This document shows, in pieces, positions 20,671 to 31,670 of a DNA stretch of 64,000 bases. Both the position numbers and the translations under genes were made by a program. Source of the DNA: Liquidambar formosana. Taxonomy: Eukaryota > Streptophyta > Magnoliopsida > Saxifragales > Altingiaceae. The stretch lies in NCBI GenBank assembly GCA_039720395.1, contig CM077823.1, positions 13,286,107-13,350,106 on the forward strand, written 5' to 3'. Below the pieces are notes generated by a model that had not been told where the DNA came from, searched no databases, and worked only from the letters and a program-made list of their open reading frames with translations. Position 1 is the stretch's first letter. Each line of letters starts with the position of its first letter.

Positions 20671-20691
20671 CAACACATTATAAACCTTTAT

Positions 20692-20722
20692 ATATATATA
20701 TATATATAGATATATATATAGA
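20692..20722. repeat. (TA)n microsatellite
   Basis: TA repeat with one interruption between the hairpin array and the pararetrovirus fragment. Confidence 0.85.
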
Positions 20723-20744
20723 ATTTTGGATGGTGACCTAACGC

Positions 20745-21237
20745 AAAGTTACTTTAACCAAAAAAAAAAAAATAGTTGGATCATGTAACCATACTGTGAA
20801 GTTAGGATAACAATCAAAATATACTGGACCATTATATAAACTAGATTCTATTAATCCTGAAATGGAATAAGTAAATTGTCTATGTCTAACATCTCTTAGA
20901 CATATTAATGATGAGACCTTTAGGCCATCCCTTGTTAATGGTTTAAGGGCTATTTGTATATATCCAAAATGTATATATTTATAGATCAGAAGAAAATGGA
21001 ATAGTTTGTTCAACAATTTTTAGTGCATAATCAGTTTTAAAATTAAATGTTCCCTTTTTATATATTGTTGTGGGATTTACCTTTGGTATTTCCCAATTAT
21101 GAAAATCTTTTTCCATATCTTCATATACTTCTTGCTTACTATTAACTATGGTGGTATCTGAAGAAAAATCAGAAACAGAACTACTAGTACTTTGTTCACT
21201 TGTTGTACCAGATAACAGAATGCTTCCTCCTCCCGTT
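20745..21237 (-). pseudogene. inverted copy of EPRV 5' coding region (movement protein part)
   Basis: On the minus strand this matches 22640-23130 of the plus-strand copy, including the KPLTRDGLKVSSLI block of the movement protein. It has a deletion of about 50 nt relative to the direct copy, and an internal break near the far end. The junction with plus-sense polyprotein sequence is at about 21237. Different stops from the direct copy show independent decay. Confidence 0.8.
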
Positions 21238-21715
21238 CTAGAAGGATTTGAACATTTCTTTAACCACTATTTGTTCCTAGGACAAGAACATAGTCCTTCT
21301 ATTACTCATTTTCCTTACGCTTTTCCAACTCCCTTAGATCTCTAAATGGGATTATGTAATTTCTCCCATTGGAAGTTATCCTCCAACTCCTCATCTATGC
21401 CGAAGATTCTCATTTAAATGGTGGGATAAAGCTATTCCTCAGAAAGTTTATGTCCCCAACATTACTTTGTATCTCCATAAAAATCCATCTGTGTGTAAAA
21501 TTCCAGTTCAAACAGACTCAAGCAGTGAATTCCTAGTTGTCAAATCCAAACAACAAGCAAAGATTGCATCAACCAGATCTAAAGCAGAATATAAACAACA
21601 TTTAAGAGAAGCTCTATCACAAGTAGATTCAGATGAAGAACATTCAGATGAAACTTCTTCCCATCCATTCTATCAAAATGAAGATGATTGTTATGGTATA
21701 GAGTTCTTTTCTTAG
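21238..21715 (+). pseudogene. 3' end of EPRV polyprotein
   Basis: Plus-sense coding remnants end at the stop near 21715. The last segment (21467-21715) is an acidic, serine-rich tail (QVDSDEEHSDETSSHPF). Stops lie near 21343 and 21400. Position just before the regulatory region fits the C-terminus of a caulimovirid polyprotein. No catalytic residues are visible, so the assignment is by context. Confidence 0.6.
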
Positions 21716-22597
21716 ATGTAAAGCATCCGCCAAAAATTTGCATAGTACAAGTTCAAGCCAGCTAGCTTCCATTGGCTTCAGCACTGACACCCAAATCCAT
21801 TGGCTCCAACTTTGGATTCCATTTTTCACATGACTTGTCAGCTTTCAGATAGCATCATTATGTCAGTCCTGCTTTTAGTACTATAAAAATAAAATAAATA
21901 AATAAATAAATAAATAAGGTACAGATTCAGCAGCACAAAAATCAAAAGTGTATCAGAAAAGTATTACTTACTTTTACACTATTCATATCATGCCTGATAT
22001 TATTTTGTCGGCCACATTTTACCTTTCTAGCTCATTCAGATCAGTTCAATTCACCTATAAAACAAGACAAGGAAGGAAGGTCACGGATTTGTTTGAAGTC
22101 CGTCCAAGCTTAGATTATATATAGGAACCAACACTAGTTGGTGGAGGCAGATCCTATCTTTGTAATCTCTCTCTTATATTGTAACCACTCTCTAGCCCTA
22201 TATTCATAACCCTTCCTTATTATAAGCCTTCTATCTCCTTCTCCTACTTTTGTAAGTATTTCTGCTTTTGTATTTTAAAGTTTGTATAATAAAGCTTGTA
22301 CATTATATTTATATGTTCTGTCTTCAGTTTTGATTAGTCATATATCTTTTATATATATCTCCCTCTTGTATATATTTCCCTCCTGTCTTGGGTTCACTTA
22401 TTGGTATCGGAGCCAAGTTGATTTGCTTTGTTGATAGGTTTATTCATAAAGTATTTTTGATTGATCTGGTTCTAGATTGATCTCTCTATTTTTACTGATA
22501 CTGCATTTTTGGTGTGTTAAAGCAAGATCAGCCGCAGTGTCACCTTAGCAGTGTAAAAATAGTTTGTCTCTAGAATTTCAGTCTCTTAAATACGAAT
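21716..22597 (+). promoter_or_regulatory. EPRV intergenic region
   Basis: Contains a TATA-like TATATATAG at 22116-22124, a poly(A) signal AATAAA at 22288-22293 and the primer site at 22402-22415, in the order expected of a caulimovirid pregenomic promoter, RNA 3' end and leader. An (AAATA)n tract lies at 21885-21916. Serves both ends of the circular genome. Confidence 0.65.
22402..22415 (+). promoter_or_regulatory. EPRV minus-strand primer binding site
   Basis: TGGTATCGGAGCCA is close to the initiator tRNA-Met complement TGGTATCAGAGC used by caulimovirids. In viral genomes of this family this site defines map position 1. Confidence 0.75.
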
Positions 22598-23560
22598 ATG
22601 AATAGATTTTTCCGAAGTAATTCTACTAGGTCTAATGCTTCAACAAGTGAACAAAGTACTAGTAGTTCTATTTCTGATTTTTCTCTAGATACCACCATAG
22701 TTAATAGTAAGCAAGAAGTATATGAAGATATAGAAAAAGATTTTGATAATTAGGAAATACCAAAGGTAAATCCCACAACAATATATAAAAAGGGAACATT
22801 TAATTTTAAAACTGATTATGCAATAAAACTGTTGAATAAATTATTCCATTTTCTTCTAATCATGAAACAATCTCATTATTATCAAAACAAACTATTTTAA
22901 AACATTTAACAAAAAATTATAAATATATACATTTTGGATGTATACAAATAGCCCTTAAACCATTAACAAGGGATGGCCTAAAGGTCTCATCATTAATATG
23001 TCTAAGAGATGCTAGACATAGACAATTTACTGATTCCATTTTAGGATTAATAGAATCTAGTTTATGTAATGGTCTAGTATATTTTGATTGTTATCCTAAT
23101 TCACAGTGGTTACATGATCCAACTATTTTAAAATCTTTAACATTAAATATTAAAACACATGGATATGATATGGACAAAGGAGTTGCAGCAGTAGCTCTAG
23201 TATATCGATTATATTATAAGGTAATGCCAAGTATTATACCAAAAGCATTAAAAACAAGTCCGAAAGGATATACAACATTAATACAGACACAATCCACTCA
23301 TTCAAATATAGTGGTACCTTAGAGAATATCTTGGAATGAAGTAGTATTACTAGAAGACTGGTCCTTACCAGAAATAGTTCCCCCACAAAACCAAGAAAAC
23401 AAGAAAATAGAACAAATAACACAACACCCAGATGGTTCAGTAGGAATTAGATTTACACCAACCAGACAAGTTATATTGAATATTACAGACTTTACTTTAA
23501 GTACTTTAGGCCATATACACCGGCTAGATCTTCATATTCTACCCCAAAACTAACAGCACC
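22598..23560 (+). pseudogene. EPRV movement protein region
   Basis: The ATG at 22598 opens a serine-rich N-terminus that meets a TAG near 22751. The 30K-type movement protein core follows (blocks KPLTRDGLKVSSLI, VYFDCYPNSQW, then YDMDKGVAAVALVYRLYY), with a second stop near 23322 and degenerate sequence to about 23560. This protein would enlarge plasmodesmata for cell-to-cell spread. At least three disruptions exclude function. Confidence 0.75.
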
Positions 23561-23685
23561 ATATGAAGCACACATATCTTCCAGAACACCTTCAGAGAGA
23601 ATAACAGGAATAAGAACAAATCTCCCTAAATATTTCTCAACCATATTATACTGTTGATACACCTAGCTCAGAAAATCTTGAAAAT

Positions 23686-25290
23686 ATGTCACCAACAAGA
23701 TCAGATATGGAAAGAACAAGATATGATCCACAAATAAATATGCTATCAAAACAATCAACATTTAGACTTAATCCAAATTTGTTAAACAACTCTGTTCAAA
23801 CCATCCAAGAAGATATTAACAATTATAGATTCCAAAAGAAACTTCCCTTAAAAGATATACATCCAATTGAATTAGAGATTTTACAAGACTTACATGTTGA
23901 AGATTGCAATTATCATAAAATAAATCTAGAATTCTCTTTATGGTATCAAATATTTGCTAAAGGAAATTATAAAGTCAATAATCCTCCATTTTTATCCAAA
24001 ACTATAAGTGTACAAACCAGAGAAATAACTAAGTAGAAAACTTCAAATAATAAAATTATACAAGCAGTATATCCCCCTTTAGAAAACATTCAAATAAAAG
24101 TAAGAGAAAATATACTTACTGCCTCTCCATTCAAAGACTGTAATGCTTTTGTTATGACTTCTGAGAGAAAAAAGATTGTTGAACAAAATAATTATACAAA
24201 TCAACATTTACATACCATAGGAACACAATTAGACAGAATTGAATTAATCCAAGACCAAATACATACAAATACTAAACTTAAAAATGAAAACCACTCAACA
24301 CCAAACACATCATATTTTCAAAATCCTAAAACTCAACCTATAAAATCTCCTCTCCTCTTTAAACCACATCAAATACCAAAAGAACATGAACTTCGATTTA
24401 AAGATACTTCTGATGAATTAGTGGATGAAATTACTAAAAGATTAGCCCAATTACCTCTCAACTCCACCACTAAAAATATTACCCCATTGATACATCTTAA
24501 ATCTACTTTACAAGAAGAACCATTAGAATTACACTCTAAAACATTTTCCCATCCACGACCAACAACGAGAAATTATTATTCTCGACCTACACTTGTTGAT
24601 GTCCAATTTGAAGAACGCCTACAATATGTACAAGGTGAATATAGTAGATCTTCTATCTATGAATGGAACATTGATGGTATGTCTGAATATCAAATTTTAG
24701 GATTAATGAATGAAATCCTTATGGTAGTTACTGCCTATACAAAATGCCTCAGACAGCCAAGCTTTTCATTTAATTATCACTGGTTTTACTAGCCAACTCA
24801 AAGGCTGGTGGGATCACTTTTTATATGACCAAGACCGTTATAATATTGAACATGCAACAAAAGTTGATGATAATAATGATCCTATTCTAGATGCGAGAGG
24901 ACAACCTGTTTCAGATAATATAAATATTCTAATATATACAATTGTTAAACATTTTCTTGAAGATCCATTAACCATTACTGAACGAGCCAGTGAAGTACTC
25001 TCACATTTAAGATGTCCAACATTAGATGATTTTCGATGGTATAAAGATGTTTTCTTATGTAAGGTATTATTAAGAGAAGATTGTCAAAAGGATTATTGGA
25101 AAGAAAGATTTATTACTGGATTACCTAAATTATTTAGTGAAAAGGTTAAACAAAAACTAAGAGAAATACACGGTGGCATAATTAATTATCATATTTTATC
25201 TTATGGTGATATTATTTCCTTAATTCAAACAGAAGGATTAGCTTTATGCATAGATCTCAGATTAAAGGCACAATTGAAGAAACAATAAAA
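23686..25290 (+). pseudogene. EPRV coat protein region
   Basis: Open segments 23686-24036 and 24154-24792 are rich in Asn, Lys and Gln, with no enzyme motif. From about 24740 the frame shifts and the caulimovirid coat-protein core is recognisable (LKGWWDHFL near 24800, ERASEVLSHLRCPTLDDFRW near 24980-25040, then a block ending at about 25290). Stops and shifts separate the parts. It would form the icosahedral shell and bind pregenomic RNA. Confidence 0.7.
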
Positions 25291-25552
25291 ATTAGGAAGA
25301 AAAGAACTAGGACAATTTTGTGAACAATTTGGACATCCTAAAATTGAAGCACCATCTTCAAGGATTAGAAAAACCCAAAAGAAATCATACAAAAAATCAA
25401 AACAAACTCATTCTTCTAAATATCGTTATAAAAATAGAAAATATAGTTGGTTACGATATCCAGTACGACATTAAGCCAAAAAATCACAAACCTACACCAA
25501 ACATAAATCTAATAAATCTCACAAGCCTCAATCTTTCAGAAAAACCCCTAAG

Positions 25553-25594
25553 TGTTGGAAATGTGGAAAATTTGGTCATTATAAAAATAATTGC
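25553..25594 (+). other. EPRV coat protein zinc knuckle
   Basis: CWKCGKFGHYKNNC is a perfect C-x2-C-x4-H-x4-C knuckle, the RNA-binding signature at the end of caulimovirid coat proteins. It lies in the frame that continues after a stop at 25723 into the segment at 25853-26275. Confidence 0.85.
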
Positions 25595-25852
25595 AAATTA
25601 AAAGATAACATTGACTCTTTAGAAATTCCTGATGAACTTAAATTACAGTTGTATAATTTATTAAAAGAACATTCTGATACAGAATCTGACATACAATCTA
25701 GTGAAGACATTAATGAAATTGAATAAGATGATATTCCAAAAACATCTTCATCCTCTTCTTCCTCTGATTCTGAATCTGAACAAGAAGATACTTCTCCCAT
25801 AAAAAATTGTACATCTTCAACCTGCTGCAATAAACCTCCAGAAAAATCCTTA

Positions 25853-26275
25853 ATGCCCTTAACAAAAGAAGAAAGACAATTATTAGACTTTGTTGATACA
25901 ATTACGGATCCAGACCTTAAAAGAACATATTTACAGAACTTTTCTAATACAATTAGCCAATCCATGAAAGCAAATAATGGTATACCTTCTGATTATAATT
26001 TAAAATCCATTCTAAATGGATTTTATAAAACAAAAACTAGACCTACAACTATTCAAGATTTACAATATGAGATAAATCAAGGAAAAATAGAAATTAGACA
26101 TTTAAAAGAACAAGTAAATTCTTTAGAACAACTCAGAACACAAGTAGAAGATTTACAAAGAAAACAAAATTATTTGGTACAACAATTGCTTTTTTCAACA
26201 TCAACCTCCTTTCTAGAAAATATTCCCGAAGAAGATACTACATCTGAGCAAAATCAAGATTTAGATGCAATATAA
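25853..26275 (+). pseudogene. EPRV acidic / coiled-coil segment before protease
   Basis: About 140 codons. The C-terminal half has heptad-like spacing (IEIRHLKEQVNSLEQLRTQV), suggesting a coiled coil. It lies between the zinc knuckle and the protease, in the same coding direction. No enzyme motif is seen. Confidence 0.55.
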
Positions 26276-26278
26276 ATT

Positions 26279-26899
26279 GCAACATTAATTGATTATCAAA
26301 AATGGCATGTAGATATTAATCTTGTTATTAATAAAACATCAACAATAAATACATTTGCTTTAGTAGACACAGGGGCAGATATGAATTGTATAGGCCAAGG
26401 TCTAGTTCCAACAAAATATTACCAACAAACAACAGAAGAACCATTAACTACTGCTGATGGCACTAAAATGTATATTGATTATAAACTTGAAAAAGTACAA
26501 GTGTGTAACCAAGGAATTTGTGTTGAAACCCCATTTATACTTTTAAAAGATTTAACCAAGCCAGTAATTTTAGGAACTCCTTTTCTAAGACTTATCACTC
26601 TATTTAGTGTAAAAAATGATGGTCTCCATGCAAAATTAGCTAGACAAAAGATAATTTATAAATTTCTCAAGCCTCCTCAACAAAGAGAACTTCATGCCTT
26701 TGATTTATTAAAAGCTAAATTAATTACAACATTAAATCTTATCTCCAAAAAAGAACAACATCATAAATACTTACATTATGAAATCCAATCCTTAAAAATC
26801 GAACAAGCCTTACAAACTCAAGAATTAAAAACAAAAATTAAACAATTTTACACTCTATTAAGAAATACTGTTTGCTCTGATTTACCCAATGCCTTTTAG
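26279..26899 (+). pseudogene. EPRV aspartic protease region
   Basis: The active-site block VDTGADMNC starts at about 26363. The flap/strand region VILGTPFLR lies near 26565. The frame stays open to 26899. It would cleave the viral polyprotein. The catalytic Asp is retained, but the enclosing polyprotein is broken on both sides. Confidence 0.8.
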
Positions 26900-27845
26900 A
26901 ACAAGAAAAAACATACAGTCAGTTTACCTTATGAACCAGATTTTAAAGAATCTCAAATTCTCACAAAGGCTAGACCAATTCAGATGAATCAACAACTTTT
27001 AGAATATTGTAAAAAAGAAATTCAAGGATTATTGAAGAAAAACTTAATCAGGAAAAGCAAATCTCCATGGAGTTGCTCAGCTTTCTATGTTAATAAACCT
27101 ACCGAAATAGAAAGAGGAGCTCCAAGATTAGTTATTAATTAAAAACCGTTAAACAAAGTTTTACAATGGATCAGATATCCCATTCCTAATAAATAAGATC
27201 TATTAAACAGACTATACAATGCAAAAATATTTTCCAAATTTGACATGAAGTCTGGCTTTTGGCAGATTCATCTCAAAGAGGAAGACAGGTACAAAACTGC
27301 ATTTAATGTACCATTTGGTCAATATGAATGGAATGTTATGCCATTTGGACTAAAAATGTTCCATCAGAATTTCAAAATATTATGAATGACATTTTTAATC
27401 CATATTTAGCACTGGTTTATTGTTTATATAGATTATGTTTTAATATATTCTGAAAATATTGAACAACATTGGAAACATTTGTATACATTTCTAGACATTA
27501 TTAAAAAGAATGGTTTAGTTCTTTCATAATCTAAAATAAAATTATTCCAAACAAAAGTTAGATTCTTAAGCCACAATATTCATAATGGAACAATAATTCA
27601 CATTGAAAGAAGTCTTGAATTCTCAAGTAAATTTCCAGATGAAATTAAGGATAAACACCAACTACAAAGATTTTTGGGAAGTCTCAATTATATTGGTAAT
27701 TTTTACCAAGATCTACACAGATTGTGTAGACCATTATATGACAGACTTAAGAAAAATCCTCCAGTATGGTCTCAACACCATACTGACATTGTCAAACTGA
27801 TAAAATCAAGAATAACCCATTTACCATTATTACACATGGGCAATT

Positions 27846-27850
<5 letters not shown>
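26900..27850 (+). pseudogene. EPRV reverse transcriptase (active site changed, truncated)
   Basis: RT blocks in order: a LIRKSKSPWSCSAFYV-type block (near 27045), FDMKSGFWQIHLKEEDRYKT (near 27240-27300), a block near 27340 with a frameshift, then YIDYVLIYSE near 27428, where the second catalytic Asp of the YxDD box is Tyr. Stops lie near 27140, 27197 and 27527. The connection region (FLGSLNYIGNFYQDL) is at 27670-27720, and coding sequence ends at the AT tract near 27850 before a complete RNase H. Confidence 0.85.
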
Positions 27851-27904
<54 letters not shown>

Positions 27905-27920
27905 ATATATATATATATAA
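27851..27920. repeat. compound (AT)n(CTAT)n(AT)n microsatellite
   Basis: AT units, about nine CTAT units, then AT units. It marks the breakpoint of the pararetrovirus. Confidence 0.9.
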
Positions 27921-29125
27921 CGGTCACATGAACACGTGCTATATAAAAGTTATATCGGCACCATGCATTACACATGGGCTATTTCTTTCTTTTTATATTT
28001 GCAAAACCAAAAAATTTAATTTATATCAAAAGAATAGCTTTCTATCAGTAATCTTTAGGTTAGTTAGAAAATTAAAAGGAAAAACTTTAAACCATTTTAT
28101 TTTAAAAACAAAAAACAAAAAATTCATATAGAAATTTTGTTTTTCATAATTGTAAACAACTTATACTTCTAGATTCTTGAGTCACTTTTTATTTTATTTC
28201 TAAATTTTAAATTTTAAATTTTAAATTTTAAAAATTGAAAATTTAAAAAATGTATTTTTTGATAAAAAGTCACTAGATATTCTAATATAAAAGGATAATA
28301 TTATGAAATTGGTCTTTATAATTTTTAATCAAGGTAATATAGGGATTCAAAAATTTATCTATATACTTTTTAATAAGGATAATTAATTGAGTTTTGGTAT
28401 TGTAGTGTAAAAGGGAAATGTTGTCTTTATAGTATTTAGTAAAGATATTATAGGAAATCACAAGTTTTTCTCCGTGTATATATATATATATACTAGTTGG
28501 TGCACACGTGTGTTGCACATGGCTTTTTGTTTTTTTTATTCTAAGAAAAAGTTATCGTATTTTGTAAAGAAACACTTACCAAACAAGGTAGAAAACATTG
28601 TTAATGGAGAAAGAAGAATCCCACTGTTAATGGAAAAAGTAGAATTCAGAATTATGTAGATAATAAATGTTAAGGTTTAGGGTTTTACAAAAGTTTGATT
28701 TCCTATTTATGTGGTTTTATGAATTAAAGTATATGAATTATAGTATACTTTGAATTCCTATTTATAAATTCCTATTTATATTTATGTGTTTTATATTCTT
28801 ATCTCCTATTCCAATCAATGTACCGTGTATAAGGGTAGAATTATAGTATACTTTGAATTCCCATTTATATTTATGTGTTCCATATTTTTATTTCCTCTTT
28901 ATGTGTTTTATATTTTATATTCCTATTTCCTCTTCAATCAATGTACCGTGTATATATAAGGGTAGTGATATATTTAAAATATAAAATAAAGGTATATTGG
29001 TCAATCAAAAGCTTTTCTGACATTCAGCTCTTTATAGGTAGTATAGATATATATATTGTACAAGCAATGACCCACGTGATACGTGGAATAATATACAATA
29101 TTTTATGATTTTATAACAATATTAT
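27921..29125. other. AT-rich intergenic DNA
   Basis: No gene recognised. An imperfect tandem duplication of about 115 bp lies at 28738-28970 (units opening attatagtatactttgaatt and closing caatgtaccgtgtat...aagggtag). A motif gtgcacacgtgtgttgcaca follows a short TA run near 28500. Short aaattttaaattttaa repeats lie near 28200-28230. Confidence 0.5.
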
Positions 29126-29774
29126 TGTAGACACCTCATTTTCATCTTTAGGAATTCATAAACTCATTTCATGAGTTTCTGAAGTGTTTAGGAGTCTCTA
29201 AGCCTTTAAAGACATTTTTGTCTTTTTAAGCTTATGTGAATAGTTCATTATTGCATGCATCTTTTAGTTTCATTTTTTTCATTTCATCATTTGCATTAAT
29301 TTTCTAGTTTCATTTAGGATATATTAGTGTAATTTGGTTCAATTTCAGATAGGTTTGGATGCCTGATTAGAACTTTTACGACTTGGAGGACAATTTTATC
29401 TTTTAACTCGAATCTTTTTCAACCAGGATTGTTCCATTGTGTTTATAATGTTGAAAATAATCTATTTCTAGAGTCAATTTAAGGATTGAATAACTTTGGG
29501 ATCAATTTACTACATTCTTCACCTATAGCTAATTGACCATGTTCAGTTAACCATCTTGTTAAACCCAACCACCTAAACATGATTGGATATTTTTTGCTTA
29601 AGAATATTTTGAACTCGTTCTTCATTAAGTTATGGAAATTTTGACTTTTGAATAACTCAATTTAGAGTTAAAATGATCAAGTTATGGCAATTTTAAGTAA
29701 AAGGACCCGAAATAGAAAGCAACAAGGACCAGGCCCAAGCTCTCAGGGTGACCGGTTAACCCAACCGGTCCAAC

Positions 29775-31670
29775 TGTTGGGGAAATTTTTGTGTAATTGA
29801 TCTAAATGTTCAAGTAATTAATAGAAATTGAAAATTTTCATAATATAAAATATCGAATCACACAAGTAATAACTGTTGGCCCCAAGGTTATATAACTAAG
29901 GGCATATCCGAGATTTTGATGATAACAAAGGATCGATATTAGGACTAATGGTTTATTTGTCAAATAATAATCAAAGCTAGGTACTCAAAGTATATGGATC
30001 CAAATGAAGCACAAAGACATATCCATACCACGAAACTCGAAGCACATACTTGTGATGTCAAGGACAATCAAGCATAAGAGTATACGAGCATAGAAAGCAT
30101 GCAAAAGACCTACAAACACTCAAGACCAAGCTAGCATCATCAATGAAGATACTTAAATAGCTATGAGTGAAGTTTTAGGTTTTTAATGTACTTGATTGCT
30201 CATATGATCGCTCCATTAACTTAGATGGACCTTAGGACCCTTGGGTAATCTTATTTCATCACTTGAACAAGGCCTAAGTTGATACAAATGAACTTGATTG
30301 ATTTAAAGTTGTGAAATATTCATTATAGTTCATTTCTGCCCATTTCAGTTGACTCATTCCTTAATTCAGTCGAATCATTTGGCCAGTATGAGACCCCTGT
30401 TGTGCCTTCTGATTCTGCCTAAATCAGTCCACTGAATTCCCAATTCAATCGACTGATTTGGCAAATCAGTGGACTAAATTGAGTATTCAGTCGACTGATT
30501 TTGCGATCTTAGAACTCTAACGGCTAGTTTTTGAAATGTTGTTGAGGCATTAAATGCCACCAAACGGCTCTTTCCCAGCATTTATTGCACCAAACGGTCA
30601 TATTATGCCTATTGCCTATATAAACAATGATTCAAATGCATTTATGAGAACCAATATAAGAGAATTCATTGTTTTCATTCTTCTAGCCCTAAATTCATTA
30701 AGAGCATTCATTGAGCAATCAATTAGAAGAGAGCTGAGCTTTTAATCTTTGTGTTATTCACTCTTAAAGAGAGTTTCTTTGTACACAAATCTCATCTCTA
30801 CAAACTTGTAATCAAGGGTTGGTGATAACCCCATTCTTTGCACTTGAGAAAGTGTGGTTGAACAAGTGTTGGTTGAAGACACTTGATTTGTAAAGGTTTG
30901 CTGCTCCACCTTGAAGGAGAGTGATAGTAGATTGATGAATCCTTAAGCGAGCTCTTGAGGCGAGGACATAGGCGGGAAGGCCGAACCTCGTTAAATCTTG
31001 TGTTTGCATTCTCTGTCTCTTATTCTCTTTACTGTTTATCATTGTGATATCTCTGTTTGCAATAATTTGATTTTAGTTTGTAATCATAATTTTTAATTGG
31101 CCAATAACCCTATTCACCCCCTCTCTAGGGTTATTTACTTGGGACAACAATAACAATTAAAATTATAAAGCATAATAACATGAGAGAAAATTAAAGAAAT
31201 AAAGTTAGAATAGTTGGCCTGTGGGAAGGCATATGTGCCTACGCTGTCCTAAAGGAGTTATCGCCTCCTTACGTACAGGTTCTGCGAACGACAACACCTC
31301 CTAAGATACAACCCCAAAAGCTCATAGCTAGCTCTTCTATGAGTACGTTCACAGGAAGAGTAATTTGAACTGTCCTCGATTAGTTGCCCCAAAATATAGA
31401 GAAAATATAGAGAAAAGAATGAAGAATGTAAACTGTGAAGAGCAGAAAAGAGAAGAACGTGCATGTTTAATATGTTTTAGGTTTCTTAGTGTGTGTCTTT
31501 ATATAGGCATCTAGGTCTTGGGCTTTAATGCCCTAACGACTAGTGCTATAAAGTTATTACAGCTAAATTAATTGGGTTTATAACAGCCCAACAGTCATTT
31601 GGGTTAATTCCCAAATTAAAAGCCTCATAGGTTACAAGTTTTGAAACTTTACTCACCAATAATTCTTACA
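29775..31670 (-). mobile_element. Copia-type solo LTR, minus orientation, split by another solo LTR
   Basis: On the minus strand it begins TGTAAGAATTATTGGTGAG at 31670 and ends TTTCCCCAACA at 29775. The flanks ccaac (29770-29774) and acaac (31671-31675) form a 4-of-5 target duplication. A TATA box CCTATATAAAGAC reads leftwards at 31507-31495. Without the nested solo LTR it is about 0.6 kb. No internal genes, so it arose by LTR-LTR recombination. Confidence 0.7.
29874..31149 (+). mobile_element. Copia-type solo LTR nested in the above
   Basis: 1276 bp, begins TGTTGGCCCCAAGGTTATA and ends ACTTGGGACAACA, with a perfect 5-bp duplication ATAAC (29869-29873 and 31150-31154). A TATA box CCTATATAAACAATG lies at about 30615-30629. 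A cluster of TCAGTCGACTGATT-like motifs lies at 30340-30510. No coding capacity. The 63-codon frame at 30554 overlaps the promoter and is not a gene. Confidence 0.85.

Larger units (their letters stand above)
20745..27850 (+). mobile_element. endogenous pararetrovirus (Caulimoviridae, petuvirus-like order), decayed and rearranged
   Basis: Three joined pieces. 20745-21237 is an inverted copy of the start of the coding region. 21238-22597 is the end of a polyprotein followed by the intergenic region with TATA, poly(A) signal and tRNA-Met primer site. 22598-27850 is a fresh start of the coding region running through movement protein, coat protein, zinc knuckle, protease and RT, then cut at an AT microsatellite. 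The order end, regulatory region, start is what a circular genome gives when integrated as tandem or permuted copies. Many stops and frameshifts and a changed RT active site show it is dead. Assignment to a petuvirus-like group is inference from gene order in one long coding region. Confidence 0.8.
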
